Of a DNA stretch of 64,000 bases, positions 1 to 13,300 are shown in pieces. Each line of letters begins with the position of its first letter. The first letter of the stretch is position 1. The DNA comes from Leishmania mexicana MHOM/GT/2001/U1103 (lineage: Eukaryota > Euglenozoa > Kinetoplastea > Trypanosomatida > Trypanosomatidae), in assembly GCF_000234665.1 (NCBI RefSeq), contig NC_018331.1:310001-374000 (forward strand), given 5' to 3'. The notes below the pieces were generated by a model that did no database searches, was not told where the DNA came from, and saw nothing but the letters and a program-made list of their open reading frames with translations. The translations under genes and the position numbers were made by a program.

Positions 1-508
1 TTTCGCCTGTGGGGTGGGGGGTCGAAGTTGGATGATCGACTTTCCCGCTCCATCAATCGCCCGTCTTTTTCTCTCCCCTCCCCCCCCCCACGGCGTCGCA
101 TCTTCTGCTCACGGGGAGACGCGTCGCAGTCCGGATGAAAGGGTGCTCGATGAGGGGTGCAGCGGCGTGTGCGTGGCTTGTGACGGTGTTGTCGACAGTG
201 CGCCACGAGCATGGTCTTGCCACTCAGCCGTCGTGTGTACCGCCTCTGAAGAGACTACGATCTGCATCTTTTTTTTTCGTGCACGCTTCTTGTGGTGCAT
301 CCCGTTGCGCATCATGTTGCACAGGGTCCCCCTCAAGCATCGCCTTTCACTCCCTCTCTCTCCACACCCCTTTCGCACTCTCCCTTGTGACCCTCTACAC
401 GCGGTGCATCTGTGTCAAAGCTTACCCAACGACCCTCAGTCTCCATCGCCCTCAACGCCCTCCAATCCAACCACCACTTCCGTCTCGGTGCTTCTTTTGT
501 TGACTTGT
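1..508 (+). other. Intergenic and 5' UTR upstream of glutaredoxin
   Basis: I see no supportable gene here. The open frames crossing it are low-complexity and lack family features. A long pyrimidine-rich tract at about 344-398 is followed by the first AG near 418-420, a plausible spliced-leader acceptor for the glutaredoxin mRNA. A second tract ends in an AG at 518-519, so two mRNA forms are possible. Confidence 0.5.
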
Positions 509-838
509 ATGTTCTCCAGCCGTTTTCTCTACCGATCCTCTTCAACGATGCCCGCTACCGTCGCCGAGCTGATCACCAAAAACAAAGTGGTGGTTTTCTC
601 GTGGGTGCACTGCCCGTACTGCTCTCGCGCCAAGGAGATCCTCAAGTCGCTTGTGAAGGACATACAAGTTTACGAGTGCGACCAGATGGAAAACGGTGAG
701 GAACTTCGTGCGCATATCCTGCAGGCGTACCACCACGACACAGTGCCGGCGATCTTCATCAATGGTGAGTTCATTGGCGGGTGCAGCGACTTGCAGGCCA
801 TCCAGAAGAGTGGCGAACTGGCCGCGAAGCTTGCGTGA
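509..838 (+). CDS. Dithiol glutaredoxin (CPYC type)
   Basis: This is a small thiol-disulfide oxidoreductase of the glutaredoxin family, which reduces protein disulfides and glutathionylated (in trypanosomatids also trypanothione-linked) proteins. Counted from the ATG at 548, the thioredoxin fold is 96 aa with the redox motif CPYC at residues 22-25, the cis-proline TVP motif at 65-67 and the GG glutathione-binding turn at 77-78, all normal for a two-cysteine glutaredoxin. An in-frame ATG at 509 adds 13 residues rich in Ser and Arg that could act as a mitochondrial presequence. I list the longer form, but an AG at 518-519 after a pyrimidine tract could produce mRNAs that start at 548 only. The frame stays open far upstream without meaningful similarity. 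Family assignment is firm; start and compartment are not. Confidence 0.9.
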   Translation: MFSSRFLYRSSSTMPATVAELITKNKVVVFSWVHCPYCSRAKEILKSLVKDIQVYECDQMENGEELRAHILQAYHHDTVPAIFINGEFIGGCSDLQAIQKSGELAAKLA

Positions 839-3800
839 AGTAGGACGATTGCTACCTGAAAGAGGAGTGGGCGAGAGGTGAGCGTGCCTATGACCCCTGC
901 AAGTCGTTTTCTTTCGTATTTATGCATGTGTGTGTGTGTGTCTGAAAATCACACGTCACAGTAAAAAAAAATTACGCACGGTGTGGGTGAGTGTGCCGGC
1001 GGCACCCCGTTGACCATGTGTTTCTCTCCTGGTCTGTGTCCAGTCTCCGCGGGGACAGGAGATGAGAAGGTAGAACTCGTTCAAAATGTTTCCGGACTTT
1101 GTACGGACTGGGCAGGTTGAAGCCGTCAGTAAAACGCGTCATGCCGTCTCCTTAGGGTCCATGGACAGGGCTGCGATGTGTGCGCTCTCATGATCCAACA
1201 ATCCCACCCCCTCAGCTTGGATGACCTCTGACGTCTATCCTCTCCTCTGCTCGCACAGCATGGCAGCTGCAATGCCCACACCCCTCTTGCTCCGTACAGT
1301 CTCTCCTCCCCTCTCCTCCCCCTCTCTTTCTGCAGACAATACGCCATGTGAGCAGAGCGAGTGTTTAGGCGCATTGCCTCACCCGTCACCACCCCGACAG
1401 AGACCGCCACCGTCAAGCATGTCGGGTGCACCGAGGTCCGGCAACAGGCGAATGCAAGCGTCGTCTTGCACTCCTTGAGAGGTGCAGGGCGGATTACGCA
1501 GCAGAGGCACTAAACGGGCCGAAGAAGATCCTGGCAGCCCCTCTCCGCGCCCAGGAGCAGCACCAGCCGCACGAGCCCTCAAAGAACTCTGAAGACAGGG
1601 CTGCCCATCGGGTGGCCCGGAGAGGGACAGGACAGGATAATGAGATGCTCACCGGGGGTGGTGGCTTGCCACGCGGGAAGACGAAACGCCGCGGAGCTGC
1701 ATTTTCTTCTGCAACAGTACATACCCACACCTGTTGGCGGACCGGATGATGTGCATACGATGCGCCTGACGAGGATGTGCATAGTCGACGCACTATCTAC
1801 GGAAGCTTTCAAGTTTAGACGTGGAAAGGGCGATCCTTCACTATCAAACTCTGGCGGGTCACTCACAAGCCCACGCAGGTGTGCCAGACCGCGGCACTTG
1901 GGTTATAGAAGGCGCGTAGGTGCCGAGTGTGGGAGAGGGAAGTTCAATGGTATATCGGCACCGCAGAAATAAGTGTGCCGAACGTGATGTGGAGAAGCGT
2001 AATCTGTGCGAGGATGCAGGAGGGAAACTCCGAGTCGCTGGACAACGCACGACCCGCGGGAAGCGCACGCTTCTTCTCTCCCTCCAGCTCCGGCACGGGT
2101 AACCGAGGGAGGGGGTCAGGTCTGAAAGGCTGCGACGATATCCAACCCATCCAACCTTTAATCATCGCGCTCAATCTTTCTCACACGCCTCCTTCGTCCC
2201 CCCTCCCCCGTTTCAGTAGCTGACTTGTAAGCCACGATGTGCACTCCGCATTCGCCATCGCCACCTGTGTCTCTCAGCTCCATCTGCTACACTTGCACAA
2301 AAAAGTCAGGCGTCGTAACTCCCCCTCTTCGACCTCCCGTCCCTCTCCCTATCGCTTCCCTCCTTCGTCTATGAGGCCCTCCTGCACAACCTGCGCATGC
2401 GCAACGTGTTCTCGTTTACTGTTCCGAGAGCTGACGCGCGTGGTGGTGTCTGGAGGGGAAAGAGCGAACGGAGTGGCGGTCCCCTCTCGGCGGGAGATGC
2501 GCCGCCGCGCACAGCACGGCAGACGCAAACACGATCCAAGGCGCGCCTTGCAGCAATGCTTTTTGAGCGGCGCTGCGGCGATCACCGAACCGACGTCTGT
2601 TTCGCTGTGTTGGTGCGCTCTAGCGCGGCACTCTTCCATGGTGCATTCGGTTTTCTCTAACCGACGGCTGTTCCGACGGCGTTGTTTCCTTCTCGAAGGC
2701 AGAGACGACACAGCCACCACGCAAACCTCCCACTATGAAGGTGTGGGTGCAGCATTGAGCGAGGAGGCGGAGGAGGGGGTGGGGACATCCTCTCCTTCGC
2801 GTTGTCCATCGCAGGCCCAGGCCGGAGAAACGCGGTTTTTTTTGCCAGCATTTGCCTCTCTTCTTCATTTCCCTTTGCCCGTACTCCCTCCGTCTTTCTC
2901 CCCGTCCCACCGCCCTCCCTTCGCTTTACAATGCCCACAAGCAACCACGGCTCTGCAGACCGGTGGATGAGAATCGAGCGCTTACCCACACACACAAAAA
3001 AAAACGTCAGTGTCTACAGGTCGCGTATTATAAAGTCGTAGATTCGTGTTGAGGCGTTCCCACCGACAGTGTCTCGCCACCACCACCACCCCACCTGGTC
3101 CTTTCCTCACCGGGCCTCCTATTATGCTGCGTATGAGTCCCACCCTCTTTGCCTTTCATCATTTTTAGAGCTTCGCATTGTGTCCCTCGCGGAATCCCTC
3201 TTTATTGTCGTGTGCACGGTGCGAAGTGGTCGTGGTCGTCTCTGGCTGTCACCATACATGGGCTTCCGCTTCCACACCACCATCGCCCACCCGTTCCTTT
3301 CTTCATTCACTCTTCGCTTTCTCGGTGTGTGCAACTCTGTCCGGTGTACCCATTTTCTGCGAGGCGCGTGCATATTTTTTTTTCTTCCGCCTCCTGCTGC
3401 CGCTGCTTTTCCTCTTCGTTGTCCCCTCCTCTCCCCTCTCTCACGGTGGTCGTTGCTGTTCGCCTCTGTGTCGCTTTTTTTTCTTCACGTGTATTGTTAC
3501 TCTCGAGAAATTTGTGGCTTACATGTATAGTGTCTCTCCTTCTTGTACAATATCCTGCTCTGCCGTGCGCGTCCTTTTCTGAGGCTGCACACACGCGTTC
3601 GCGGGGTCTGGAGCTTTCCTATGCAGGGCTCTCTCCCTCTCCCCTTCGTTTCGCATCTGTTTCCGGTGTTGTATGGGCGGCTGTTGTGCCGGTAGCGGCT
3701 GCCTTGTCCGTCCTGTGTGTGTTCCTCTCCCCTGGGCTCGCCTGTTTGTGGTTCTTTGTAGGCTTTAATAACACACGGCACCAGCGCACGAGGAGGACAG

Positions 3801-4356
3801 CTCCATCACTCACGTGCGGTTGTGGACCTCCTTGCGTGTTCTTTTTGGTGTGGTTGCTCAACGCTGTCATAGCTGCACCCTCCCTCCCTTCCTCCACCCT
3901 TCTCTGGTTGTGTCTCTAAGGGACAGACTGTCCCTCATACGCTTCCATACATTATTCGATTTAGAGTACCGTACACGTGCCAGGTGGCGCAGTTCTTACG
4001 ACTCCTTTGGTGTGCCCACTCTGGCCGCTACAACCGCGCTCTGTCGGTGTCTCACACGTAGGAAAGTAGCGTCATAACTGCCTCCTCACCTGCGCGTTCA
4101 CTTCATCCTTTTTTTTATTCGTGTGCTGCAGGCCAACTGCGCACGGACGCACGGCGATCACGCGCCATCTATACTCCCTATCACTTTCAGGCTTGCTGGC
4201 GGCGGCGCTACTGTGAGATCGGACTTGCACGACACCGCACCCGGTTGTGCTGCAAAGGCCCTCGCAGCGACGAGGACAAGGCGCTGCTCCTTACCTATAG
4301 CGGAGTCCCACGCACGGAAGCGCAAGTTCAGAGACTGGTGCGTGTACGAACTCACA
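839..4356 (+). other. 3.5 kb intergenic region
   Basis: No gene is supported. Open frames at 2239-2970 and 3149-3919 are Ser/Pro/Arg/Phe-rich translations of pyrimidine-rich DNA without domains. The stretch holds a TG microsatellite near 929-942, an A8 run near 963 and long CT-rich blocks (roughly 2180-2360, 2860-2930 and 3370-3480) that look like untranslated and splicing sequence. It probably contains the glutaredoxin 3' UTR and the 5' region of the next gene. Confidence 0.5.
4096..4131 (+). promoter_or_regulatory. Spliced-leader acceptor with polypyrimidine tract
   Basis: A pyrimidine tract containing an uninterrupted T8 run is followed by CAG at 4129-4131. No ATG occurs between this AG and the ATG at 4357, so the site supports that start for the beta-helix protein and excludes the upstream extension of the frame. 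Confidence 0.6.
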
Positions 4357-7300
4357 ATGTACGAAGAAGCGGGCTATGCCGTAGTACAGCGGTACAGCCG
4401 ATGGCAGAAAAAGAAGGTGCGCACCATCATCGTCAACGCCCATGCCAAGAACGCGTCGCAGAAGTCCATTTCTGGTGCCATCGCTCTTGCAAAGCCGTTT
4501 GATCGCATCGAGTTGACCGGTGGTGAGTACCATGAGTCCGTGGCTGTTCAGATGCCGCTGGAACTGGTCGCCTCGGAGGGCGAGGATCCGCACATCTTCT
4601 CTCGCTCCTCCACCATCACGATCGCAACGAGTGGCATTGATGTCTACATGGAGCGCATTGTCGTCTCTTCTCGCAGTAGCAGCAAGCTCGAAGCCGCCGT
4701 TGTCGCCATCGCAGGCAACCCAATTCTTTTCCGCTGCCACTGCAGCTCCCTGCTCATCGGGGGCAACGCCGTAGCGCACGTCGACGAGTGCACTGTCAAG
4801 GAAAGTGTCAGCGGCATCGGCATCGTTGTGCACGAGAGTGGCGGCGGTATCATCAAATCCTCGACGATCCGCAATCACCGCAACGTGTGTTTCGACATCG
4901 ACACGCGCGGCGAGTTAGCGGTGACGGAGTGCACGATCGACAACAACACTGGTGGCGATGCCATGAGCATCTCCGGCGCCGTCAGCTCCATCAGTCGTGA
5001 CTCCGGTTCCTCTTCCACGTCGTGCAGTCAAGTCCAGGTGACGCACTGCCACTTTTCCATCTCCGGCGGCGCCAGCAGCGGTGCGTCTGGTGGGGTTTCT
5101 ACAAGCTCCTTAGGGAGTGCCTGTGGCATCATCCTCACCCAAGGAGCCGCACCGACCATCGCCTCGAACGAGTTCATTGAGGGCGAGATTGGCGTGCTGA
5201 TGGAAGGCCCCAGCACGGCGCAACTGAAAGGGAACGTGATCCGCTGCCAACGGCGCTGCGGCATCTTGGCCCTTGTGGAGGAGAGCTTTGGCTACGCCCA
5301 CAACCATCAGACACTGCGTATCACGGGTGACAACGTAATTGACCGCTGCCGCGTGGGCATCGATGCCCAGTGCGCTATCAGCCGTGCCTCGTACATCCAG
5401 CAGCAAAATTCCGCCACCGCCATGACAGGAGCCGGATCTGGCGTTGGTGCCCCAGCCGAAGCCGGTCTTAACGTCAGCACCATCGGCGGCAACGTGAGCG
5501 GGGCGGATCGTTTCTTGTCGGACGAACTGCCAAACCCGAAGCGGGCCTTTGCGTGGACACCGGTGCAAGGCAACGCATCGCCGCCATGCTCGCGCGACGC
5601 GGCCTGCTTCCTGCCCTCCACCTCGTCGACGACCCCGCTTGTGCGCATGGAGAACAAGTGGCACTCGCTGGACCAGCTCAGGGCAAATCTCCAGCAGCTC
5701 GTGACCATGACACTGCAGGCAAACCCCACATGTCTGCAGCCGACTTTCGAGATTGGCACCAGCACCGCCACGATCGTGAATGAGAGGCTCGACGCCACCG
5801 CTGCGAACCCGTTTGCGAACATCTTGAACGACATGCTCGGCACGCAACTCATCCATCGAAAAGGCACCCCAGCATCGCAGTGCGAAATGCTGCGGGTGCG
5901 CGGGAACAAGGGCATCGACATCATCAACACAAAGTTCTCCAACTGCGATATCTGCGCCATTCGCTTCGGCCGCCAAGGGTACGGACTGGTCGAAGAGTGC
6001 GTGTTTGAGGATTGCGGAACATACGCGATTGTTGTGGACTGCGCAGCGCACCCGCTCATCACCGGCTGCCGCTTCCTGCGCTCTCGCGGAGCCAGCATCC
6101 TGGTGACCAACTTCGCGAATCCGCTCATCATCGGCAACGAGGTGGCGAGCGGAAAGCGAGACGGCATTCTGCTCGCCAGCATGAGTCGCGGTCTGATTAT
6201 CGGCAACATCATCGCCACGCACGTTGGAGCTGGCATCCGCGTCGACAAACACAGCCAGCCCCTCATCTGCGCCAACGCCATCTTCCAGAACCGCAAAGGC
6301 GGCATAGCTGTCGCCGAAGGTAGCAAGCCAACGATTCTGCTCAACAATCTCGTAGCGAACCTGTACGCACAGGTGAACTGCACCGAGGGCGCCGACGCCT
6401 TCATCTCGCATAACCGCATCACCGCCTCCACAGACACCGGCATCCGCATCGACTCGTGCAGCCGCTGCACTGTTCTTTCCAACACCATCAGCTTCAACGG
6501 CGACGGCATCCTCGTCGAACTGGACGGCGACCCTTACGTGCAGGACAATGACATCACAGACAACACGCGTGCAGGAGTGCGCGCGTGCAACAACGCGCTG
6601 GGCGTGTTCGTGGGGAACCGCATCCGAAAAAACATGGGGCCGAACGTGCTCTTGACGGAGGGCGCCTCCTCGGTGTTTCGCGCTAATCGCATCGAGGAAA
6701 GCGCACAAGGAGGCGTGGTCGTGTGCAACGAGGGGCACGGCTTCTTCGAGCGCAACACCATCGCAGCGAACGCAACCGCCAATGTTCTGGTGGCGGGTGC
6801 GTATTCCGAGCCGGAGTTTCTGCGCAACGTCATCTCTAGCTCGCGCTCTGGCTGCGGGATAGTCTGCGGGCACGGCGCCGGTGGCAGCTTCCTGCGCAAC
6901 AGCATTCACGGAAACTTCCAGTGCGGTGTGTTCATCCTGGAGGGGTCGAATCCGACGTTTCAGGGCAACAACATCGCACGCGAGGCTGTCGGCGTACTTG
7001 TGTCGGACGGTGGCAAGGGATCGTTCACACAGAATGTCATCGAGGACTGCTACGGCAGTGGCGTGCTGGCACAGAGGCAGGCGAACCCGGTCTTTTCACA
7101 GAACAGGGTGACGGGCTGTCAGATGAGCGGGCTACATATCGCCCCGGACAGCGTCGGCCTGTTTGAGCAGAATGACGTGACGCGGAACGACATTGGGGTG
7201 CAGTTCGGCTCATCCATGGACTCCGCAGTCATTCAGATCCACTCCTCGTATCTTGATGAGGCCGACACGAGCAACAAGGACTTGTCGGCGGCGTTTCAGC

Positions 7301-10300
7301 GCAGAGCATCACGTACAGCGCAGCATCGCTCTAGCGTCTTCGCGACGAACACGGATGCGAGTGTGCTGCACAGCATTGCGAGCACGTCGTTGCAGCGGAG
7401 TGCGAGCGTGGTTCGGTCGCCGGCGAGTGTCGTTCGCGGCAATATCATCACCGCCAACCTACGGGGTGGTGTTTTGTTGGATGCCTTTCCGAACGGTATC
7501 TTGGAACAGAACGACATCTTCCAGAACAACGCGTACGGTATCCGTGGCGACGCCACATACGCTGCAGCGCGTGCGCTAGCGGTGTTGACGGCCACGCTTG
7601 GTGCCACAGACCGCAGCTCTGTGATACGGCCGCCATCCTTGCAGCAGCAGCAGCAGTCCTCCTTTGAAGAGCTGCAACCAGTCATGCTGATTCGCGCCAA
7701 CAATGTCTACGGCCACGACGAGGCGAACATCTTCCTTGATCACTTCGACGGCGACAAGCACGAGACAACCATCACGGAGAACACCATCTACGGGGCCCCG
7801 TACGGCGTGTGTGTAGCGAACAACTCCACGGTTCACTCGATGAGCAAGAACGAGGTCCACACATGCATGGACGGTTTCGCCTTCGCGAGCGGCGGCCACG
7901 GCTGCTACACAGCGAACCACATCCGCAACTGCACCTACTCGGGTATCTACATCTCCGACAAGGCCTACCCTGACTTCACCGACGCCAACCGCATCGAGAA
8001 TTGCGGCTTCAGCGGCGTCCTGGTGGACGTGAATGGCCAAGGCGTGTTTCTCAACAACACCATCTGTCACTGCGCCACGGGCGTCGTCGTATTCTGCGGC
8101 CCCACCACACCATTTCACGTGTCCTATGAGGAGGTGATTCATGCGCGCATCCTCTCCTCCACCCCGACGTTCACGGGGAACACGGTCGAAGAAAATGAGC
8201 TTCATGGCGTGCTGCTACTCAGCGTCATTTCGGGATGTCCGCTGCGCTCGCCTCTCCTCCTGCCCTGCAGTGGCGCTGGCGGAAAGTCTGCCGAAGTTTC
8301 GCTGGCAGACAGCTCGTCTGACGAGCCGCAGCACGACGCGCCCGCACCCTACTCCTCTGCGGTTGGCGGGATAGTAACCGCGCGAGGCAATCGACTCTGC
8401 GTCACCTTCGAAAAAAATATTATTCGACGCAATCGCATGATGGGCGTTTACCATGACCGCTTCGAGCACTGGGACCTTTCAGCGCTCGAGAAGACGCACG
8501 CGGAGAGGAAGCCGTCCGCCGGCAATCCAGTGAAGAACGCGTACGGCGGGTACGAGATTCTGCTTGGCACGTCGCAAATTCTCGACAACGACGAGCACCA
8601 ACGACAGCGTCAGCTGAAGCAGGTGAGTCTTATCGAGAACATCATCACAGAGTGCAGCGTCGGCGTCGGTGCTGGGTACGGCTGCCATCCGTATCTTCAG
8701 CGCAACAATATCCATCACAACACTTTCTTCGGCCTCCTCCTGCGCTTCGGCTCAGCTGTCTCGGCTTACGGAAATGCCATCTGCGACAACGGCCTGGCTG
8801 GCGTGTACGCGGCGTCCGGGGCGAAGGGGTACATTGCCAAAGGCACCATCGAGTCGAACAACGGCTGGTGCCGACCGGAGGCAAGTCCACACACGCCGCG
8901 CAGCTTCGACGACTGCATCTTTTCAAAGTCGTTTTTCACGCAGTCGATGGTGGACACTGTGGAGGAGAGCGTGCGCGCCACCGCCGCCGCGGCAGGCAGG
9001 AGACTTCGGGCGTGCTGCCGCGCGTACGAGCAGATGACTCGCCTTGCCGAGGTCCACGTCTTCACCATGACGGACGCCCTCCGCTACCTCGCCGAGCTTG
9101 TCGCGGCCTCTTCTGGCGGCTTGACGCTGGCCAGCGGCTGTGCCCCATCGGCGCTCTTCGAAGTGGTGGAAGGTGCCTCGTCTAGCGCGACGGGCGCCGC
9201 AGCGTCGAGTAGGCGGTGGCTCGGTGGTGTGGCTTTGGCCGACTACGCGGACGTATCCACGGCCGACGGCGGCATCGGGGTGTGGGTGCAGACGGGAAGT
9301 CGGGTGACGATTCAGGGCAACGAAATTGGCAAGCACCAGAACAGCGGTGTGCTCATCACGAAAGGCGTACTGCAGCACCACTCGGTTCTGCACAAATCGT
9401 TTAACATGGAGGAAGGCAGGAAGGCGAACACGAAACTCGAGATGTTGGCCTCCCTACCTGACCGTGTGAAGACGACGAAGACGACGGCGAGCAACACGGC
9501 GGTGGACATCTTTGCCGTGCAACGCGAAGCACCGCCTCTTGCCTGCGTGGAGCCCGGTGCCCTTTTCACGACACAGATGCTCTACGCGACGGGAATTTTG
9601 GCGGCCGTGCAGGTTGCCGCATCCACTACCTTCGAGAGCCTCGACGCTGACTTTGCATCCTTCTTGCATCACAGCCTCTCCTTCTCTTCATTGCATGGGC
9701 TCCAGGCGGAGGAGAAAAGGCAGCGCGTGGACTCTCTCCACCACATCCACATCGCAGACAATGTCATCAGCAGCAACAGGGATGGGGTGCACGTGGAGGT
9801 GTTCCACCGCCTACAGGCGTGTGCCACGCCCAGCGCGGCCGCGGCTGCTGCGGCGTCCGTCAACCGCATCAAGGCGCGCTCCGGTGGTGGCGCAAACAAC
9901 GCGAGTGATCTGATGCCGCACGCTCCCATAGAGGCACACGCGCTACCGCGGTTTCAGCGCGCAAGTACGCCAAAGTTCTCTGCAGCACCGACAGCTTTTG
10001 TGAACGACACGGCTTCGGCGGCGGCGGCGACGAGCGCCTTCCGCGCCTCGTCGCACGACATTGACGTGATGGAGTGCGCCTACAATGCCTCCGACTTCAC
10101 GATTGTGATGCAGGGGAACACCGTGACGCAGAATCGTCGCTACGGTGTGTACGCGGTGCACGTGGCGAACGTGCACTGCGAGCGCTGGCTCTCGGGTCGT
10201 AGCGCGCTGAACGAGACCATCGCAGCTCAGTACGACAGCATTCGGTCCAAGCTGGTCCTGGGGAGGGAGACGACGCGAGTGAGTGTGACGCTGCCGTTTG

Positions 10301-13300
10301 AGTTACATGCACTCAAGCAAAAGGTAGGCCACGCTCTGTTCCGGAAGAACGACCTCTTCAGCAACCAGCACACGCAAGTCTGCGTGACGTCACGGTACGT
10401 TGCCCTGACGCAAGACGGCGACCGAACGCTGCTGCAGCTGGACACGACGGCCCCCCTGTCGGGGTCCAACTACGCCTCGCAGGTGCTTGTCGGGATCCCT
10501 CTGATGGCGAGCCTACTCCAGCTGCCGCCGCCTGGCTTGCTGCTGTGGGATGAGAACAAGGTACACGACGCAAAGAGCGGGGTGCTGCTGTGCGGCTACC
10601 TCGGACCGCACAGTGTCCGTTTCCAACGCAACACCTTCACGAACATCGTCAGCGACGCCCTCTGTGTGCAGGGACATCTGGCGTGTGCAACAGTGGGGAA
10701 GGGGAACCTCTTCGAGCGCAATGGTGTGGGACTCCACCTGGCGCAGCAGCAACAGATTCGCCTCGTGTCGTCTCCGGCAACGGCGCTGACCGACCTGCGA
10801 ACGCGCGTGTTTCATAACACGTTCAGAGAAGCCAAAGACTCGTCCATTTTGCTGGAGTGCGTCGGTGCGGAGGCGCCGCTAGTGTACCAAAACGAGTTCA
10901 GTGGGCACACGCCGGGCACGGCGGCGCTGTACTTGCACAGTGACAGGGCCGGCGGAGCGGCGGTGGTGCAGGGCAACGTCTTTTCGGAGAACCACATCCC
11001 CGTCTTTCTCATTGGTGGAAACGAGTCTGGGGTGGAGAGCCCGCTCTACGCCTCCCCCATCACCCTTGTCGAGAACCAGTTCACGGGCAACTACGTCGGC
11101 GCCTTCGTCTGCAACGGCGCTGCCCCGACGCTCGAGCGAAATCTCTTCGAAAAAAACACCCGGGCGGGCCTGGAGGTGGTGGGGAGCGGCACCAAACCGC
11201 AGCTCCGCCATTGCGTTTTCCGCGAACACAGGCGGAACGGCGACGTAGGGGAGTTGACGATGCCGTACCCAAATCAAGGGACGCTCCGGCTCGAGCGCCG
11301 CAACTTCTCCGTGAAGCTGTTGTCCGAGAACGCCCGCGTGCTCACTGCCACGAGTCAGGCACGGCTACCGGCTGGCTTGCTCATCGGCCCATTCACCGAG
11401 CCGGTGGTGGACGCGTGCGGCTTCGTCAGCAACGACATCGGCGTGGACGCCGTTCGGGATGCTGCGAGTTCGGCCATTGCGTTGACAGGACCGAGGGCGC
11501 ACTTTAAAGGATGCCTGTTTACGAGGCACCAGATCTGCGGTGTGCTGGTGCGCGGCTTTCAGGGTGCAGCAGACGGCAGCGGAGGCGGTGGCAGAAATGT
11601 GGGGAAGACAGGCGCTGGCACTGCAAAAGGGACCACCGAAGGCCGCAAGCCGACCGACGATGCCGTCGATGTCCGCAGTGCACTCAACATGGCGGTCACG
11701 ACAGTGTTTGAGCGGTGCGTGTTCACAGATAACGCCACGGCGAACGGCGGTGGCGACGTGGTGGCGATGGAGGACGGCTGCGCAACGTTTCGCGACAACG
11801 TCTTCTGCGGAACCGTCGTGGGAAAGACGGGTGGTGTAGCCTGCTTCACGCAGAACAGCTTCATCACCTTGTCGGATGGCGATGCCGCTACCGCTACAGG
11901 GGCGGCGTACGACTCGTCGGCCTGCTCAGGCGGTGCCAACAGTGCGGCTGCCGCGGTCGTCATCGAGGAGGGTGGTCGCATTGTTGCGGACCAAAATACA
12001 ATTGTGCATCGCAAAGTCGGTGTGAAGTGCCTGCCTGGTGCGGAAGGCATTGCGACAGGCAACCGCATTGTGCAATGCGTGGCGGGGTTGGTGCTCGCGC
12101 CCTTCAACCGCACAGACGTAAAAAAGAACCGGGTGCTCGACAGCGTGGATTGTGGTGCCGTCGTCTACGGCGGTCGGATGGAAAACAATACGATCATCCA
12201 GACCCCTACGGGGATCCTTGTTCAGCACTCCTCCGCCTACAAGGGCATCAATGGAGTCCCATCGCACAAACGCGACGCGCTGGGGTTCCTCTGCGTTGGC
12301 AACAAAATTGTCGACTGCGCCAAAAATGGTCTCCTCATCACCACCACCGGCGTCTTCGACGGCAATAGCGTGTCGCGCTGCAAGAGCGGCATCCACATCG
12401 CCTCGTCTCTCAACGGTGGATCCGCCGGTTCGTCGCCGGTGATCAAAAACTGCAGCGTCTATGACAACGGTGTGGGCGTGTGCATGGAAGATGAGTCTGA
12501 GTCGGCGGTGCGGGACAACGACATCTTTGATAATGAGACGGTGGGCTTGCTCGTCGCCGCGACGGCGACAGGGACTCTGCAGGACAACCACATCTCCTCC
12601 CCCTTCGACCATGGCGCGGTGGAGTTGGCGGTGGAGTCGCGGGTGAAGTCGTTCGGCAACGTCATCCGGAACCAGTTCTCGCCGGCCTTCCAGCGCGGCA
12701 CACGAGCGAGCCGCGCAAAGGACTACCAAGCTGAGAAGGCAAACCTCGATCGGGAGCTGCGAGACCTGGACGGCACCGTCGAGCAGGCGCATCACAGCAT
12801 GGAGGCTGTCTCCCGCGACTTGTGGTCGCTTCAGCAGGAACTCGTCAACATGCACTCGAGATCCATCGCGGGCTTCGCGACAGTGATGGCGGGGCCGGCA
12901 GGACGCGCATTGCGCGTTGCCAGCCCGCGCGCTGGCACGACGACGGCCGTCGCTGCCTCCGACAAGAAAGAAGGTCGCCCTACTCCGGGTAAGCAATCGA
13001 TCCTCAATGCCAAGAATACTTTTGAGAGTGGGAGCAGCGTCACCGGTGCCGCGGCATCGCGCAAGCGCTCCCTAGGCTCGCTTGGGCGACGGACCACCAG
13101 TGTCGGCAGCAGCCTCGTCCCTGCCGTTTCCATGGGCACACGCAAGCAGTCTAAGGTGGGATTATCTGCAAAGGCCGACGCCGGCGGAAAGCCCACTCGC
13201 AGCGCCGCTGCGGCGGACCCAATGACGGTTCTCGTCCACGTCTTTACTAACGCCGCGACGAATACAGGCGCGGACGCGGTTGGTCAGGCAATCACTGGCG

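Noticed and set aside
2239..2970. 243-codon open frame on the + strand
   Set aside because: It is Ser/Arg/Pro-rich, opposed by equally long frames on the other strand, and shows no domain, targeting signal or protein-like hydrophobic pattern; best explained as GC-rich non-coding DNA.
3149..3919. 256-codon hydrophobic open frame that could be taken for a membrane protein
   Set aside because: The hydrophobicity comes from translated CT-rich DNA (Leu, Phe, Ser, Pro), a common artefact of polypyrimidine regions in this genome type.
5110..6909. 599-codon - strand open frame inside the beta-helix gene
   Set aside because: Antisense shadow of a GC3-rich gene; translation is His/Val/Ala/Asp-rich and lacks any repeats or motifs, while the + strand shows regular beta-helix coils.
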